Shown: positions 1-7,739 of the stretch, piece after piece
Layout: every line of letters starts with the position of its first letter
Numbering within the stretch: the stretch's first letter is position 1
Assembly: GCA_000688615.1 (NCBI GenBank)
Contig: JHVA01000001.1
Location: forward strand, 310,001-374,000
DNA length: 64,000 bases
Origin: Acidobacteriaceae bacterium KBS 146
GTDB lineage: Bacteria > Acidobacteriota > Terriglobia > Terriglobales > Acidobacteriaceae
Direction of reading: 5' to 3'
Position numbers and translations under genes: made by a program
The notes under the pieces: generated by a model
Seen by the model: the letters and a program-made list of their open reading frames with translations, nothing else
The model's database searches: none
What the model was told of the DNA's origin: nothing

Positions 1-415
1 CGCGATTCCGCACGTGGCCCAGTTCGTGGGCCAAGACACCCTCGAGTTCTTCGTCATCCAGCAGATTAAGAATTCCGTGGGTTACGGCAACGGAGGCATG
101 TTCTGGATTTCTGCCGGTGGCGAATGCGTTGGGGCTCTCGCTCGGGATTACGTAGATCTTCGGCATCGGCAGGTTCTGTTTTGCTGACAGCCGTTCCACT
201 ACGTTGTAGACGCGGGGAAGTTCCTCACGACTTGCCGGCTGCGCTCGATACATGGAAAGAGCCAGTTTGTCTGAGAAGAAATAAGTGCCGAAGTTGAAGA
301 GGACCGAGAGGACAAAGGCCAGAATCATCCCATTCCGGCCGCCGAAGTGGTCCCCGATAAAGACCAGAAACAACGTCAGCAGTACCAGAAGAAAGGTTGA
401 CTTGAAGGTATTCAT
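1..415 (-). CDS. htpX: HtpX-type M48 membrane metalloprotease (N-terminal part)
   Basis: Zinc-dependent integral-membrane protease that degrades misfolded inner-membrane proteins. Translating the minus strand from the ATG at 413-415 gives a protein beginning MNTFKSTFLLVLL, with two hydrophobic segments in the first 50 residues, then the family motif SPNAFATGR and the zinc-binding AHELGHV near the window edge. The C-terminal half, with the third zinc ligand, lies outside the window. The start codon is one base beyond the stop of the preceding gene, so it is the last visible gene of the ccm operon. The HELGH motif and its surroundings make the family call firm; HtpX versus another M48B member rests on the N-terminal membrane layout. 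Confidence 0.9.
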   Translation of the reverse strand, partial: MNTFKSTFLLVLLTLFLVFIGDHFGGRNGMILAFVLSVLFNFGTYFFSDKLALSMYRAQPASREELPRVYNVVERLSAKQNLPMPKIYVIPSESPNAFATGRNPEHASVAVTHGILNLLDDEELEGVLAHELGHVRNR

Positions 416-416
416 C

Positions 417-1751
417 TTAGCCTCGCAGAGGATTTGCCTCTGTTGGTTTCGATGCGGCGGAGCCCGGATTCCTGCGCGCCAGCGCCCGCTTCAGAACGAC
501 TTCGAGCGCTGCCTTTTGTTCAGCATACTCCGTCTCGTTCAGTCTTCCTTCCAGCCTGTCTGTTTCTACGGCAAACAATTCTTCTTTCAGGCTGGCCAGC
601 AACGAGGTAGGTGTAACCGGCAGGCCAGCAGCGACTGGCACCGGAGCGACTGGCACGGTGCCAACCTGCGGATTGTTTTTGAGCATGACTCCTGCTCCTG
701 CAGCCATGGCCAGGCCGAGCGCTCCGAGAATCCACCACTTGTACTTCGACCAGGGATCGTTATTTCCTTCCGGATCCAACGGGTTCCCTAATCCACCTCC
801 CGGACGGGTATCGGCTGCCGCGGAGTTCCCGCCGGCCTGCTGAGCTGCCGGACCTGACTGGCCACTGTCGCCTGCTGTCGCCGCAGTGCTATCGCGCGGA
901 AGCTGGCCTGTTCCCGAGATCGTAAAGCCCAGTTGCTGAGAGGGGGAGACGTTTCGCGCTACGTACGTCTGTGCGGTCGTCTCCTCAGTGACCGGGCTAT
1001 AGTTTACAGATGGCGCTGCCTGGAAGGTCATACTCTTCGGCATCATGATGGCGATTGTGTCCGTAGCCATTGTCGGTCGAGGGGTCAGCTTTACAGTGCC
1101 ATCGTAGGGAATCCGGTAACTGATCTGGAAGCGGGTCTCGCCCGGACGAATAGGAAAGACGAAGGTATAGTGTCCCGGATCTCCGAGCGGCATCGGAGAG
1201 GCCTGCACCGGCATTCCACCCGGAGCCAGAGCTGCGGATCCCTCCACTACGGCCCCTGCCGGAAGATAAAACTCAAAGGGACGATCCCCAAACTGCGTCT
1301 TCGGGGGATTCGATTCGTTTTTGACAAAGAAGTTCTCGACAACTCGGAGCGATTTGCCGCTCTCATCGGTCTGGATGCGCATGACATCGGCTTCGCTGCT
1401 TACTCCAGAAACCTTGGTTGCCGCGTCGTACACGTCAACTTCGACTGACTGCGTTCCCGGAGGCGCGGGCCGAAAATAGTTGGCCTTGTCGTGGGTGACG
1501 CGGATCAGATGCATGCCGGAATCGGGAAGATCAATCGAAAACTGGCCCCTCGCATCCGTCTTGGTGTGGGTCGATTCCTGCATGCCCTGGGCAAGGCGAA
1601 TCAATACAACCTCGTCGCCGGCAGCGGGTTTGTTGTTCGTCTTGTTGGTCACGGTGCCGGTGATGGACTCGGCGAAGGAAAGACCGGAAAAGACGGCTGC
1701 CACAGCGGCAATCGCCGCCAGGCGTCGAAGACTGAAAGATGAGCAGATCAC
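417..1751 (-). CDS. Secreted/membrane carboxypeptidase-regulatory-like protein with CcmI-like tail
   Basis: A 444-residue protein of unknown exact function. It has a signal peptide (about 1-27, ending SFAES), then a beta-sandwich resembling the carboxypeptidase regulatory domain (about 30-110, starting ITGTVTNK), a second beta-rich part (about 120-285), a low-complexity Gly/Ala/Asn linker, one membrane segment (about 339-357, starting WWILGALG) and a charged helical tail (about 384-428). The tail contains EYAEQKAALE, nearly the same as DYAEQRAALE in the small protein encoded just upstream. The gene lies 39 bases after that CcmI-like gene and one base before htpX. A role in envelope assembly or quality control is inferred from context only. 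Confidence 0.75.
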   Translation of the reverse strand: MICSSFSLRRLAAIAAVAAVFSGLSFAESITGTVTNKTNNKPAAGDEVVLIRLAQGMQESTHTKTDARGQFSIDLPDSGMHLIRVTHDKANYFRPAPPGTQSVEVDVYDAATKVSGVSSEADVMRIQTDESGKSLRVVENFFVKNESNPPKTQFGDRPFEFYLPAGAVVEGSAALAPGGMPVQASPMPLGDPGHYTFVFPIRPGETRFQISYRIPYDGTVKLTPRPTMATDTIAIMMPKSMTFQAAPSVNYSPVTEETTAQTYVARNVSPSQQLGFTISGTGQLPRDSTAATAGDSGQSGPAAQQAGGNSAAADTRPGGGLGNPLDPEGNNDPWSKYKWWILGALGLAMAAGAGVMLKNNPQVGTVPVAPVPVAAGLPVTPTSLLASLKEELFAVETDRLEGRLNETEYAEQKAALEVVLKRALARRNPGSAASKPTEANPLRG

Positions 1752-1790
1752 ATTTCAAGTCTACGTCAAACTGAGGGATCGCAGATGTGC

Positions 1791-2081
1791 TCAGATGCGG
1801 CTGCGTGCGCCCATGCCGCGCTGTTCCAGTGTCTCCATCTCGCCGATGACCTGGGCGGCTTCATCCTCAAGAGCAGCCCTCTGCTCCGCGTAGTCCTGCT
1901 CAGGGTACTTGCCGGCAAGGTACTCAAAGTTCAAGTCGCGCAGATTTTCGTAAATGACCTCCTTGCGCTCTCGCAGATAGTCGATGCGAGTCTTGTCGGC
2001 CTGAAAAAAAGGATTCTTCTCGGGCCAGAAGATAAATGCAAACAGGCCAATCGTAAGAGCGATTCCCGCAATGGCTCCCAT
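1791..2081 (-). CDS. Small CcmI/CycH N-terminal-like membrane protein
   Basis: A 96-residue protein with one N-terminal membrane segment (about 3-19) followed by a helical, charged domain with KTRIDYLRERKEVIYENLRDL and EYLAGKYPEQDYAEQRAALE split over about residues 29-73. This matches the N-terminal helix-hairpin of CcmI/CycH, the apocytochrome c chaperone of the Ccm haem-ligation complex, but the TPR half of CcmI is absent. Its ATG shares one base with the ccmH stop codon (TGATG), so translation is probably coupled. Function in haem ligation is inferred from fold similarity and position. Confidence 0.75.
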   Translation of the reverse strand: MGAIAGIALTIGLFAFIFWPEKNPFFQADKTRIDYLRERKEVIYENLRDLNFEYLAGKYPEQDYAEQRAALEDEAAQVIGEMETLEQRGMGARSRI

Positions 2082-2560
2082 CAGTACTCCGTCTCCCGGC
2101 GAATACGCGCCCGCAAACTATCGTCTGTCGCCGTGCCTGTTGCTGAAGCAGGCGCTTGATGTGCCGTTCGCTTCCGCCACATTGTGATCAGGACTCCAGT
2201 CCCTGCAGTTGCCATCAAAAAGACCACCAGAGGTGTGATCCATGCGACATTATCGAAGCCACCCCGGATCGGGGCTGCCAGGACTGTCGGACCATATTTG
2301 GCAGAGAACCAATTCAGGATTGGAGTATCCGCGCTTCCGGATGCTAGCTGCTGCCGGAGTTCCCCAATCATTCGGTCCGAATCCGGACAGCCCACATGGT
2401 TGCACTCGAGCAAAATCTGTCCGCAACCACAGACACACATCATCTCGTGGCCCAGCCGGCCGAATCGGCTACTGGAATCCGCCGCGCCCAGCATCACCAG
2501 CACCAGCAGGCAGGCTGCTGCGCTTTGCCACCATCGCTTTGCGGTCATCCGCCTAAGCAT
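2081..2560 (-). CDS. ccmH: Cytochrome c maturation protein CcmH
   Basis: A 159-residue membrane-anchored thiol oxidoreductase that keeps the apocytochrome c haem-binding cysteines reduced for ligation by CcmF. Visible parts are an N-terminal signal or anchor (about 10-25), the periplasmic helical domain with the cysteine motif MMCVCGCGQ and further cysteines in ECNHVGCP, and a C-terminal membrane segment (about 115-138). Proteobacterial CcmH has LRCxxC; this denser cysteine motif is the variant I associate with Acidobacteriota. The ATG at 2558-2560 lies inside the last codons of ccmF (8-base overlap) and has GAGG six bases upstream; a longer reading from 2599 is less likely. Confidence 0.85.
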   Translation of the reverse strand: MLRRMTAKRWWQSAAACLLVLVMLGAADSSSRFGRLGHEMMCVCGCGQILLECNHVGCPDSDRMIGELRQQLASGSADTPILNWFSAKYGPTVLAAPIRGGFDNVAWITPLVVFLMATAGTGVLITMWRKRTAHQAPASATGTATDDSLRARIRRETEY

Positions 2561-4634
2561 GGTTGACCTCAGCTTCCCGCACCGCAAGGGGTACTGCAAC
2601 TCTGCTCTCCGCTGTCGACCGATTCATATTGGGTACGAGGGCCAGGAACGTTCCCATCACGACGATCAGAACGCCGATCCATATCCAGTTCATCAGAGGA
2701 TTGATGAAGACCTTGATGATGGGTTTATCGGTATCGGGGTTTTTTCCTTCGTAGATGACATAGAGATCTTCGGCAAGCGTAGAGTGCAGCGCCACCATGG
2801 TCGAGGTGGTCTGGCTGGCGTTATAGAAGCGACGCTCCGGTGCAAGCTGCGTAATCTTCTTCGATCCCTTATAAACATCCAACAGTGCGTATTCGGTGTC
2901 GTAGTTCGGATTGGTGTCCTGGGTGAAGCTCTGGCATACCAGCTTGTAGGAGCCCATCTGCATCGAGTCGCCGAAGCCCATCTCCTGTTCTCGTGATTGG
3001 TTGAAAGCTCCACCCGCGATCCCGATAAACATCACCACAATGCCGAAGTGAACGATGTAACCACCGTAACGCCTGGTATTGCGCCGGATCAGGAGGACGA
3101 CGGAAGCGACGAGATTTTTGCCAGTCTGGGTGCTGACGACTGCAGCGCCTCGTAAAAACTCCGCGACGATAGCGGTAATCACCCCCGCGGCGAGAGTAAA
3201 GGTGATCAACGAAAAGGTCTCAGCCCGCATATCATCCCCTGCACTCCAGGGACGAACTCCGCAGGCGATGACCACGACGAACATCGCAGCCATCGCAATG
3301 GAAGGAAGCACGAAATTGCGACGGATCGAACGAAGGGAGGTTGATCGCCACGCCAGCAGGGGACCGATCCCTGTCAGGAACAGCAGGAAGAGACCAATCG
3401 GGAGGTTGACGCGGTTGTAGAACGGAGCCCCCACCGTTACTTTCGATCCCTGGACATATTCGCTGAGGACAGGGAAGAGTGTTCCCCAAAGGACAGTGAA
3501 ACAGGCCGTAAGCAGGATGAGGTTGTTGAACAGAAAGCTTGATTCCCGGCTTACCAGCGACTCAAGGCGATTTTCACTCCTCAGGTGGTCCTTCTGCTTG
3601 AAAAACGTGAACAGGCAGACCGCAAAGACTATGAGGATAAAGCCGTAAAACCAGTTCCCGATGGAGGACTGCGCGAAGGCGTGGACGCTGCTGACAAGTC
3701 CGGAGCGCGTGAGAAGAGTGCCAAGAATGGTTAGCAGGAAGGTCGAGAAGATCAACCAGACATTCCAGGTCTTCATCATGCCGCGCTTCTCCTGCATCAT
3801 GACTGAATGCAGAAACGCTGTGCCTGTCAGCCACGGCATCAGGCTGGCATTCTCGACCGGGTCCCATCCCCAGTAGCCGCCCCAGCCAAGGACGCTGTAG
3901 GCCCAATGCGCTCCGAGGAAGATTCCGCAGGTGAGGAAGAGCCAGGTCACCATGGTCCATCGCCGGGTGATGTGGATCCATTTCTCTCCGGGATACCGCA
4001 TCATCAGCGCGCCCAGGGCAAATGCAAACGGAACCGAGAAGCCCACATATCCCAGATACAGCATTGGGGGATGGATCACCATCTCCGGATACTGCAGCAG
4101 AGGATTAAGACCGAAACCATCCGCAGCAACAGGACCGGGTTGAATGGCAAAGGGAGGCGCGGCAAAGTTCAACAGAAGAAGGAAGAAGACCTGTATGCCC
4201 GCCAGGATGGTCGAGGCAAATGCGGAAAGCCGAACATCCACTTTATGCCGCAGCCGCAGGACAAACCCGTAAGCGCTCAACAGCCATGCCCACAGGACCA
4301 GAGATCCTTCCTGACCACTCCACAGGGCGGAGAATTTATAGGCTGTGCTCAGATCGCGATTCGTGTGGTGGAGGATGTAGCTGACGGAATAGTCGTTGGT
4401 GAAGGCAGCCCAGACCAGTGCGAAGGCCGCACCGCTGAGAGCAAGGAAGCTTGCGAGACCGGCACGTCGCGCGGTCTCTCCTAGCCTGCCAGCGCCATCG
4501 CCTCCCGCAACCATGCCGGACTGCGCCCGGGTTCGCCATAGTGAGACGGAGCCAATGACCAATGTATAGAGACTGAGAACAAGGGCCAGAAGCAGGGCAA
4601 AACTGCCGAACTCAGGCATGGGGTGGGTTCGCAT
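2553..4634 (-). CDS. ccmF: Cytochrome c-type biogenesis protein CcmF
   Basis: A 693-residue polytopic inner-membrane haem lyase that attaches haem to apocytochrome c together with CcmH. It has about 14 membrane segments and the tryptophan-rich WWD motif WGGYWGWDPVEN characteristic of haem-handling proteins, followed by conserved LLTRSGLVSSVHAF. A large periplasmic loop near the C-terminus (RREFYN-like region, here PERRFYNASQTTST) precedes the last membrane helix. The ATG at 4632-4634 is preferred to the in-frame one at 4658 because GAGAGG stands five to six bases before it. The ccmE and ccmABC genes are not in the window. Confidence 0.93.
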   Translation of the reverse strand: MRTHPMPEFGSFALLLALVLSLYTLVIGSVSLWRTRAQSGMVAGGDGAGRLGETARRAGLASFLALSGAAFALVWAAFTNDYSVSYILHHTNRDLSTAYKFSALWSGQEGSLVLWAWLLSAYGFVLRLRHKVDVRLSAFASTILAGIQVFFLLLLNFAAPPFAIQPGPVAADGFGLNPLLQYPEMVIHPPMLYLGYVGFSVPFAFALGALMMRYPGEKWIHITRRWTMVTWLFLTCGIFLGAHWAYSVLGWGGYWGWDPVENASLMPWLTGTAFLHSVMMQEKRGMMKTWNVWLIFSTFLLTILGTLLTRSGLVSSVHAFAQSSIGNWFYGFILIVFAVCLFTFFKQKDHLRSENRLESLVSRESSFLFNNLILLTACFTVLWGTLFPVLSEYVQGSKVTVGAPFYNRVNLPIGLFLLFLTGIGPLLAWRSTSLRSIRRNFVLPSIAMAAMFVVVIACGVRPWSAGDDMRAETFSLITFTLAAGVITAIVAEFLRGAAVVSTQTGKNLVASVVLLIRRNTRRYGGYIVHFGIVVMFIGIAGGAFNQSREQEMGFGDSMQMGSYKLVCQSFTQDTNPNYDTEYALLDVYKGSKKITQLAPERRFYNASQTTSTMVALHSTLAEDLYVIYEGKNPDTDKPIIKVFINPLMNWIWIGVLIVVMGTFLALVPNMNRSTAESRVAVPLAVREAEVNHA

Positions 4635-4714
4635 GGATTCCTCTCCCCATTCTCTCAAGGCAGTGCCTATCGAGCAATGAAGGAGGTGACGACGTAACGG
4701 TTATCGCGCAGATT

Positions 4715-5131
4715 TCAGGCGCTGGCTTGGTTGGCGAACGGTTCCAGCGATGCTTCGGCCTCTAACTGACCCGCCATTTGCCGGACGCACTTGATAAGGT
4801 GGTCGGGTTGCAGCGGCTTCGTCCTAAATTCAACGTTCAGCCCGGTATATTCCGCAAAGGCCTCTTCCATCCCGCTAATCACAAGAATGGGAAGCTGAGG
4901 GTTGATCGCGCGAATTGCGTGCGCAAACATGCTGCCGCTCATTCCAGGCATGATGTGGTCCGTGATAACGAGATCGATCTCACCAGCCAGACTTCTGTCT
5001 TGCAGCTGTTCCAGAGCCCGGGTCGCGTTGAGAGCCGAGATGACGGAATAACCATTTCGTTCCAGAATTGTGCGCCGAATCGTCGCCTGAATGGCATTAT
5101 CGTCAACTAAAAGAATGGTTTTCTTATGCAT
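4715..5131 (-). CDS. Stand-alone response regulator receiver protein
   Basis: A 138-residue CheY-like receiver domain without an output domain. The acidic pair D10-D11 (VDDN), the phospho-acceptor D58 (ITDHIMPG), the conserved serine in VISG and the lysine in RTKPL are all present, so it should be phosphorylated normally. A short Ala/Glu-rich tail follows. It lies 80 bases upstream of ccmF on the same strand and may share its transcript, but nothing in the protein links it to cytochrome c assembly. No cognate kinase is adjacent. Confidence 0.88.
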   Translation of the reverse strand: MHKKTILLVDDNAIQATIRRTILERNGYSVISALNATRALEQLQDRSLAGEIDLVITDHIMPGMSGSMFAHAIRAINPQLPILVISGMEEAFAEYTGLNVEFRTKPLQPDHLIKCVRQMAGQLEAEASLEPFANQASA

Positions 5132-5529
5132 CTACTGCGGCTCCAGGAGAAAATCGACAAGGAATCAGTCAGATCCTCTTTTCCAGTCGTTGGGATAGGG
5201 GACAACGGAGAAAAAGAGATCCGCAAAAAAGAAAACGCAATTTGTACCGTCGCAACGAAATACGTAACTTCCTGCCCTTAAATCTATTTATCAGTGATAT
5301 CCGGGTTCTAATCTACTCGATGCCGTCAACGGTAAAGTGGTTTTCCGTAACCAAAAAGAAAATAGTTCCCGCCAGAGAAACCCAACTCCTCGGGAATGGG
5401 ACTTTTTAGGTGCTTGATCCTCGATTTAGCGATCACCGAGATCCAGCTGCGGAGATCTGCTGGACGAGCGATGGTTAACAATTTAGAGTTGCCGCAAGCA
5501 AGAAAGCCTGCGGAATCAAAAGGGAAGCC
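5132..5529. other. Long intergenic region between divergent genes
   Basis: This 398-base gap separates the receiver gene (minus) from the symporter gene (plus) and must hold both promoters. It is more AT-rich than its surroundings. I find no tRNA or recognisable riboswitch. On the plus strand it holds a terminator-like hairpin (5381-5407) and a 29-codon reading frame (5320-5409) whose first residues, MPSTVKWFS, resemble the start of cold-shock proteins but then diverge. Confidence 0.6.
5381..5407 (+). terminator. Terminator-like hairpin in the symporter leader
   Basis: CCCA (5381-5384) can pair with TGGG (5397-5400) around an inner TCC/GGA stem, followed directly by ACTTTTT. The stem is short and has an internal loop. 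It lies about 120 bases before the symporter start with no obvious plus-strand gene ahead of it, so it would act as a leader attenuator if functional. Confidence 0.3.
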
Positions 5530-7356
5530 GTGACTCTGTCCATCATCGACTGGCTGATCATGCTGGTCTATTTCATCTTTGTTCTGGGCATCGGATTCGC
5601 CCTGAAGCGCTACATGCGCACCTCCAACGACTTCTTCCTGGCGGGCCGGTCCATCCCCGCCTGGGTCTGCGGTCTGGCTTTTATCTCGGCCAACCTGGGG
5701 GCTCAGGAAGTCATCGGGATGGGAGCCTCGGGCGCGAAATACGGTATCAATACCAGTCACTTCTACTGGATCGGAGCCATCCCGGCGATGGTGTTCGTCG
5801 GCATCTTCATGATGCCGTTCTATTACGGCTCGAAAGCCCGTTCTGTGCCGGAATATCTCCGCCTTCGCTTTGATGAGAAGACGCGCGCTGTCAACGCCTT
5901 CTCATTTGCCATCATGACGGTGCTCTCTTCGGGCATTTCGATGTATGCGATGGCTCTCCTGATCCAGACTCTGGGGCTCTTCCGTGGAATCATTCCCGAC
6001 CAGTACATCTTCCATGTCTCGGTCTTTCTCTCTGCCATTATTGTTCTGATCTACATCTTTCTCGGCGGTCTCACCAGCGCCATCTACAACGAAGTGCTGC
6101 AGTTCTTCTTGATCGTGGCCGGCTTTGCTCCCCTTGTCTGGATTGGCCTGCGCAATGTTGGCGGGTGGCAGGGAATCAGGCACACTCTTCCGGCAGCCAT
6201 GACTCATTCCTGGCGCGGGATGGCCCATGCGAACACCAATACGCTGGGCGTGGAATGGATCGGTCTCTCCATGGGGCTTGGATTCGTGCTGAGCTTTGGC
6301 TATTGGTGCACCGATTTTCTTGTGATTCAGCGTGCTATGGCTGCGGACTCTGAAGTCTCTGCACGGCGCGTTCCGCTGATTGCTGCAATCCCGAAGATGT
6401 TCTTTCCGTTCCTGGTAATCCTTCCTGGACTGATTGCTGTGAGTGTGACGTCGAAGGTTGTCACTCCGGAACAGAAGAATATTTCTGTAACGCAACAGGC
6501 CGCGACTGCTGCAACCGGTCCAGGCACAACAACTGCCCCGCTAGAGGATGCTCATCCCCATGGAATCGTCCCTGAGAAGGTGAATCCTCTTAACGGACAG
6601 CCGGTTCTTGATAGCAACGGCCAGCCGGTCTATAACTACGATCTGGCAATCCCGGTTCTGCTGTTGCACTATTTCCCGACGGGTATCCTTGGCCTGGGGC
6701 TCACCGCTCTGCTGGCCAGCTTTATGTCCGGGATGGCAGGCAATGTCACGGCGTTCAACACAGTCTGGACCTACGACATCTATCAGGCTTACATCAACAA
6801 GAAGGCGTCGGACTCCCATTACCTGTGGATGGGGCGGATGGCAACGATAGGAGGAATTCTTCTCTCCATTGCTGCCGCCTATGCCGCAACTAACTTCAAC
6901 AACATTATGGACGCCCTGCAGCTGGTCTTCTCCTTCGTGAATGCTCCATTGTTTGCGACCTTCCTGCTGGGCATGTTCTGGAAGCGCACGACCGGCCATG
7001 CCGCCTTCGCTGGCTTGCTTGCAGGTACCGCAGCGGCGCTGGTGCACCACGGTTTGACCATCCCAGCCGATACCGCCTCTGGAATTCATGGCGGATGGAT
7101 AACGATTGTTCATCATTATCCGAGCGACATGGCGCAGAACTTCTGGACCGCAATTTTTGCCTTCTCGGTGAACATGATAGTCACGATTGGCGTAAGCCTC
7201 GTGACCCGGCCCCGCGAAGATCATGAGTTGGTAGGTCTTGTTTACTCGCTCACGCCAAAACCGGTCGAGAGTCACCTCGAGTGGTATCAGAAGCCATCGA
7301 CCCTGGCTTATGGCGTGCTCGCGATGCTCGTTATCCTGAATCTCGTATTCGCATAA
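5530..7356 (+). CDS. Sodium/solute symporter (SSS family, SGLT-like)
   Basis: A 608-residue secondary transporter with about 13-14 membrane helices. The segment GAQEVIGMGASGAKYG in helix 2 and RSVPEYLRLRF after helix 3 are typical of the sugar branch (SGLT/vSGLT-like) of the solute:sodium symporter family, so sodium-coupled sugar uptake is the likely role; the exact substrate cannot be read. A hydrophilic insert of about 60 residues (about 315-375) lies between helices. The start is a GTG with GGGA five bases upstream. A 77-residue membrane protein follows 34 bases later. Confidence 0.88.
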   Translation: MTLSIIDWLIMLVYFIFVLGIGFALKRYMRTSNDFFLAGRSIPAWVCGLAFISANLGAQEVIGMGASGAKYGINTSHFYWIGAIPAMVFVGIFMMPFYYGSKARSVPEYLRLRFDEKTRAVNAFSFAIMTVLSSGISMYAMALLIQTLGLFRGIIPDQYIFHVSVFLSAIIVLIYIFLGGLTSAIYNEVLQFFLIVAGFAPLVWIGLRNVGGWQGIRHTLPAAMTHSWRGMAHANTNTLGVEWIGLSMGLGFVLSFGYWCTDFLVIQRAMAADSEVSARRVPLIAAIPKMFFPFLVILPGLIAVSVTSKVVTPEQKNISVTQQAATAATGPGTTTAPLEDAHPHGIVPEKVNPLNGQPVLDSNGQPVYNYDLAIPVLLLHYFPTGILGLGLTALLASFMSGMAGNVTAFNTVWTYDIYQAYINKKASDSHYLWMGRMATIGGILLSIAAAYAATNFNNIMDALQLVFSFVNAPLFATFLLGMFWKRTTGHAAFAGLLAGTAAALVHHGLTIPADTASGIHGGWITIVHHYPSDMAQNFWTAIFAFSVNMIVTIGVSLVTRPREDHELVGLVYSLTPKPVESHLEWYQKPSTLAYGVLAMLVILNLVFA

Positions 7357-7390
7357 GCCTCTATTTATTTGTCTTCGCAGGAGCCAATCT

Positions 7391-7624
7391 ATGGGACTTG
7401 ATATTCGCATACCGCTCGGCCTCATTTTCCTTGTCATCGGCGGAATCATGACCATATTTGGCTTCATCACTCGCCATTCCGCGATCTATTCCCGCTCGCT
7501 CGATGTGAACCTCAACCTCGGCTGGGGGCTCATCATGTTCTTCTTTGGCCTGGCTATGTACCTTGTAGGTCGACGTCAAAGATGGCAGGACGATCCGGTC
7601 AATCCCCGCCCGTGGGAGCGCTAG
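7391..7624 (+). CDS. Small two-helix membrane protein downstream of the symporter
   Basis: A 77-residue protein with two predicted membrane segments (about 7-25 and 42-60), a short charged loop between them and a positively charged, tryptophan-containing tail ending NPRPWER. AGGAG stands eight bases before the ATG. Its closeness to the symporter gene suggests co-expression and perhaps an accessory role; no family function is known to me. Confidence 0.75.
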   Translation: MGLDIRIPLGLIFLVIGGIMTIFGFITRHSAIYSRSLDVNLNLGWGLIMFFFGLAMYLVGRRQRWQDDPVNPRPWER

Positions 7625-7739
7625 GGAATCGCTCCGTGCGCATCATCTACTGTTCTGATCCGGGAAATCATCGACTAGATCGCTTCGGAATTCCTCAGGC
7701 CCACAGCTTTCCCACGCATCTGCTTGCAATAATGGAAGC

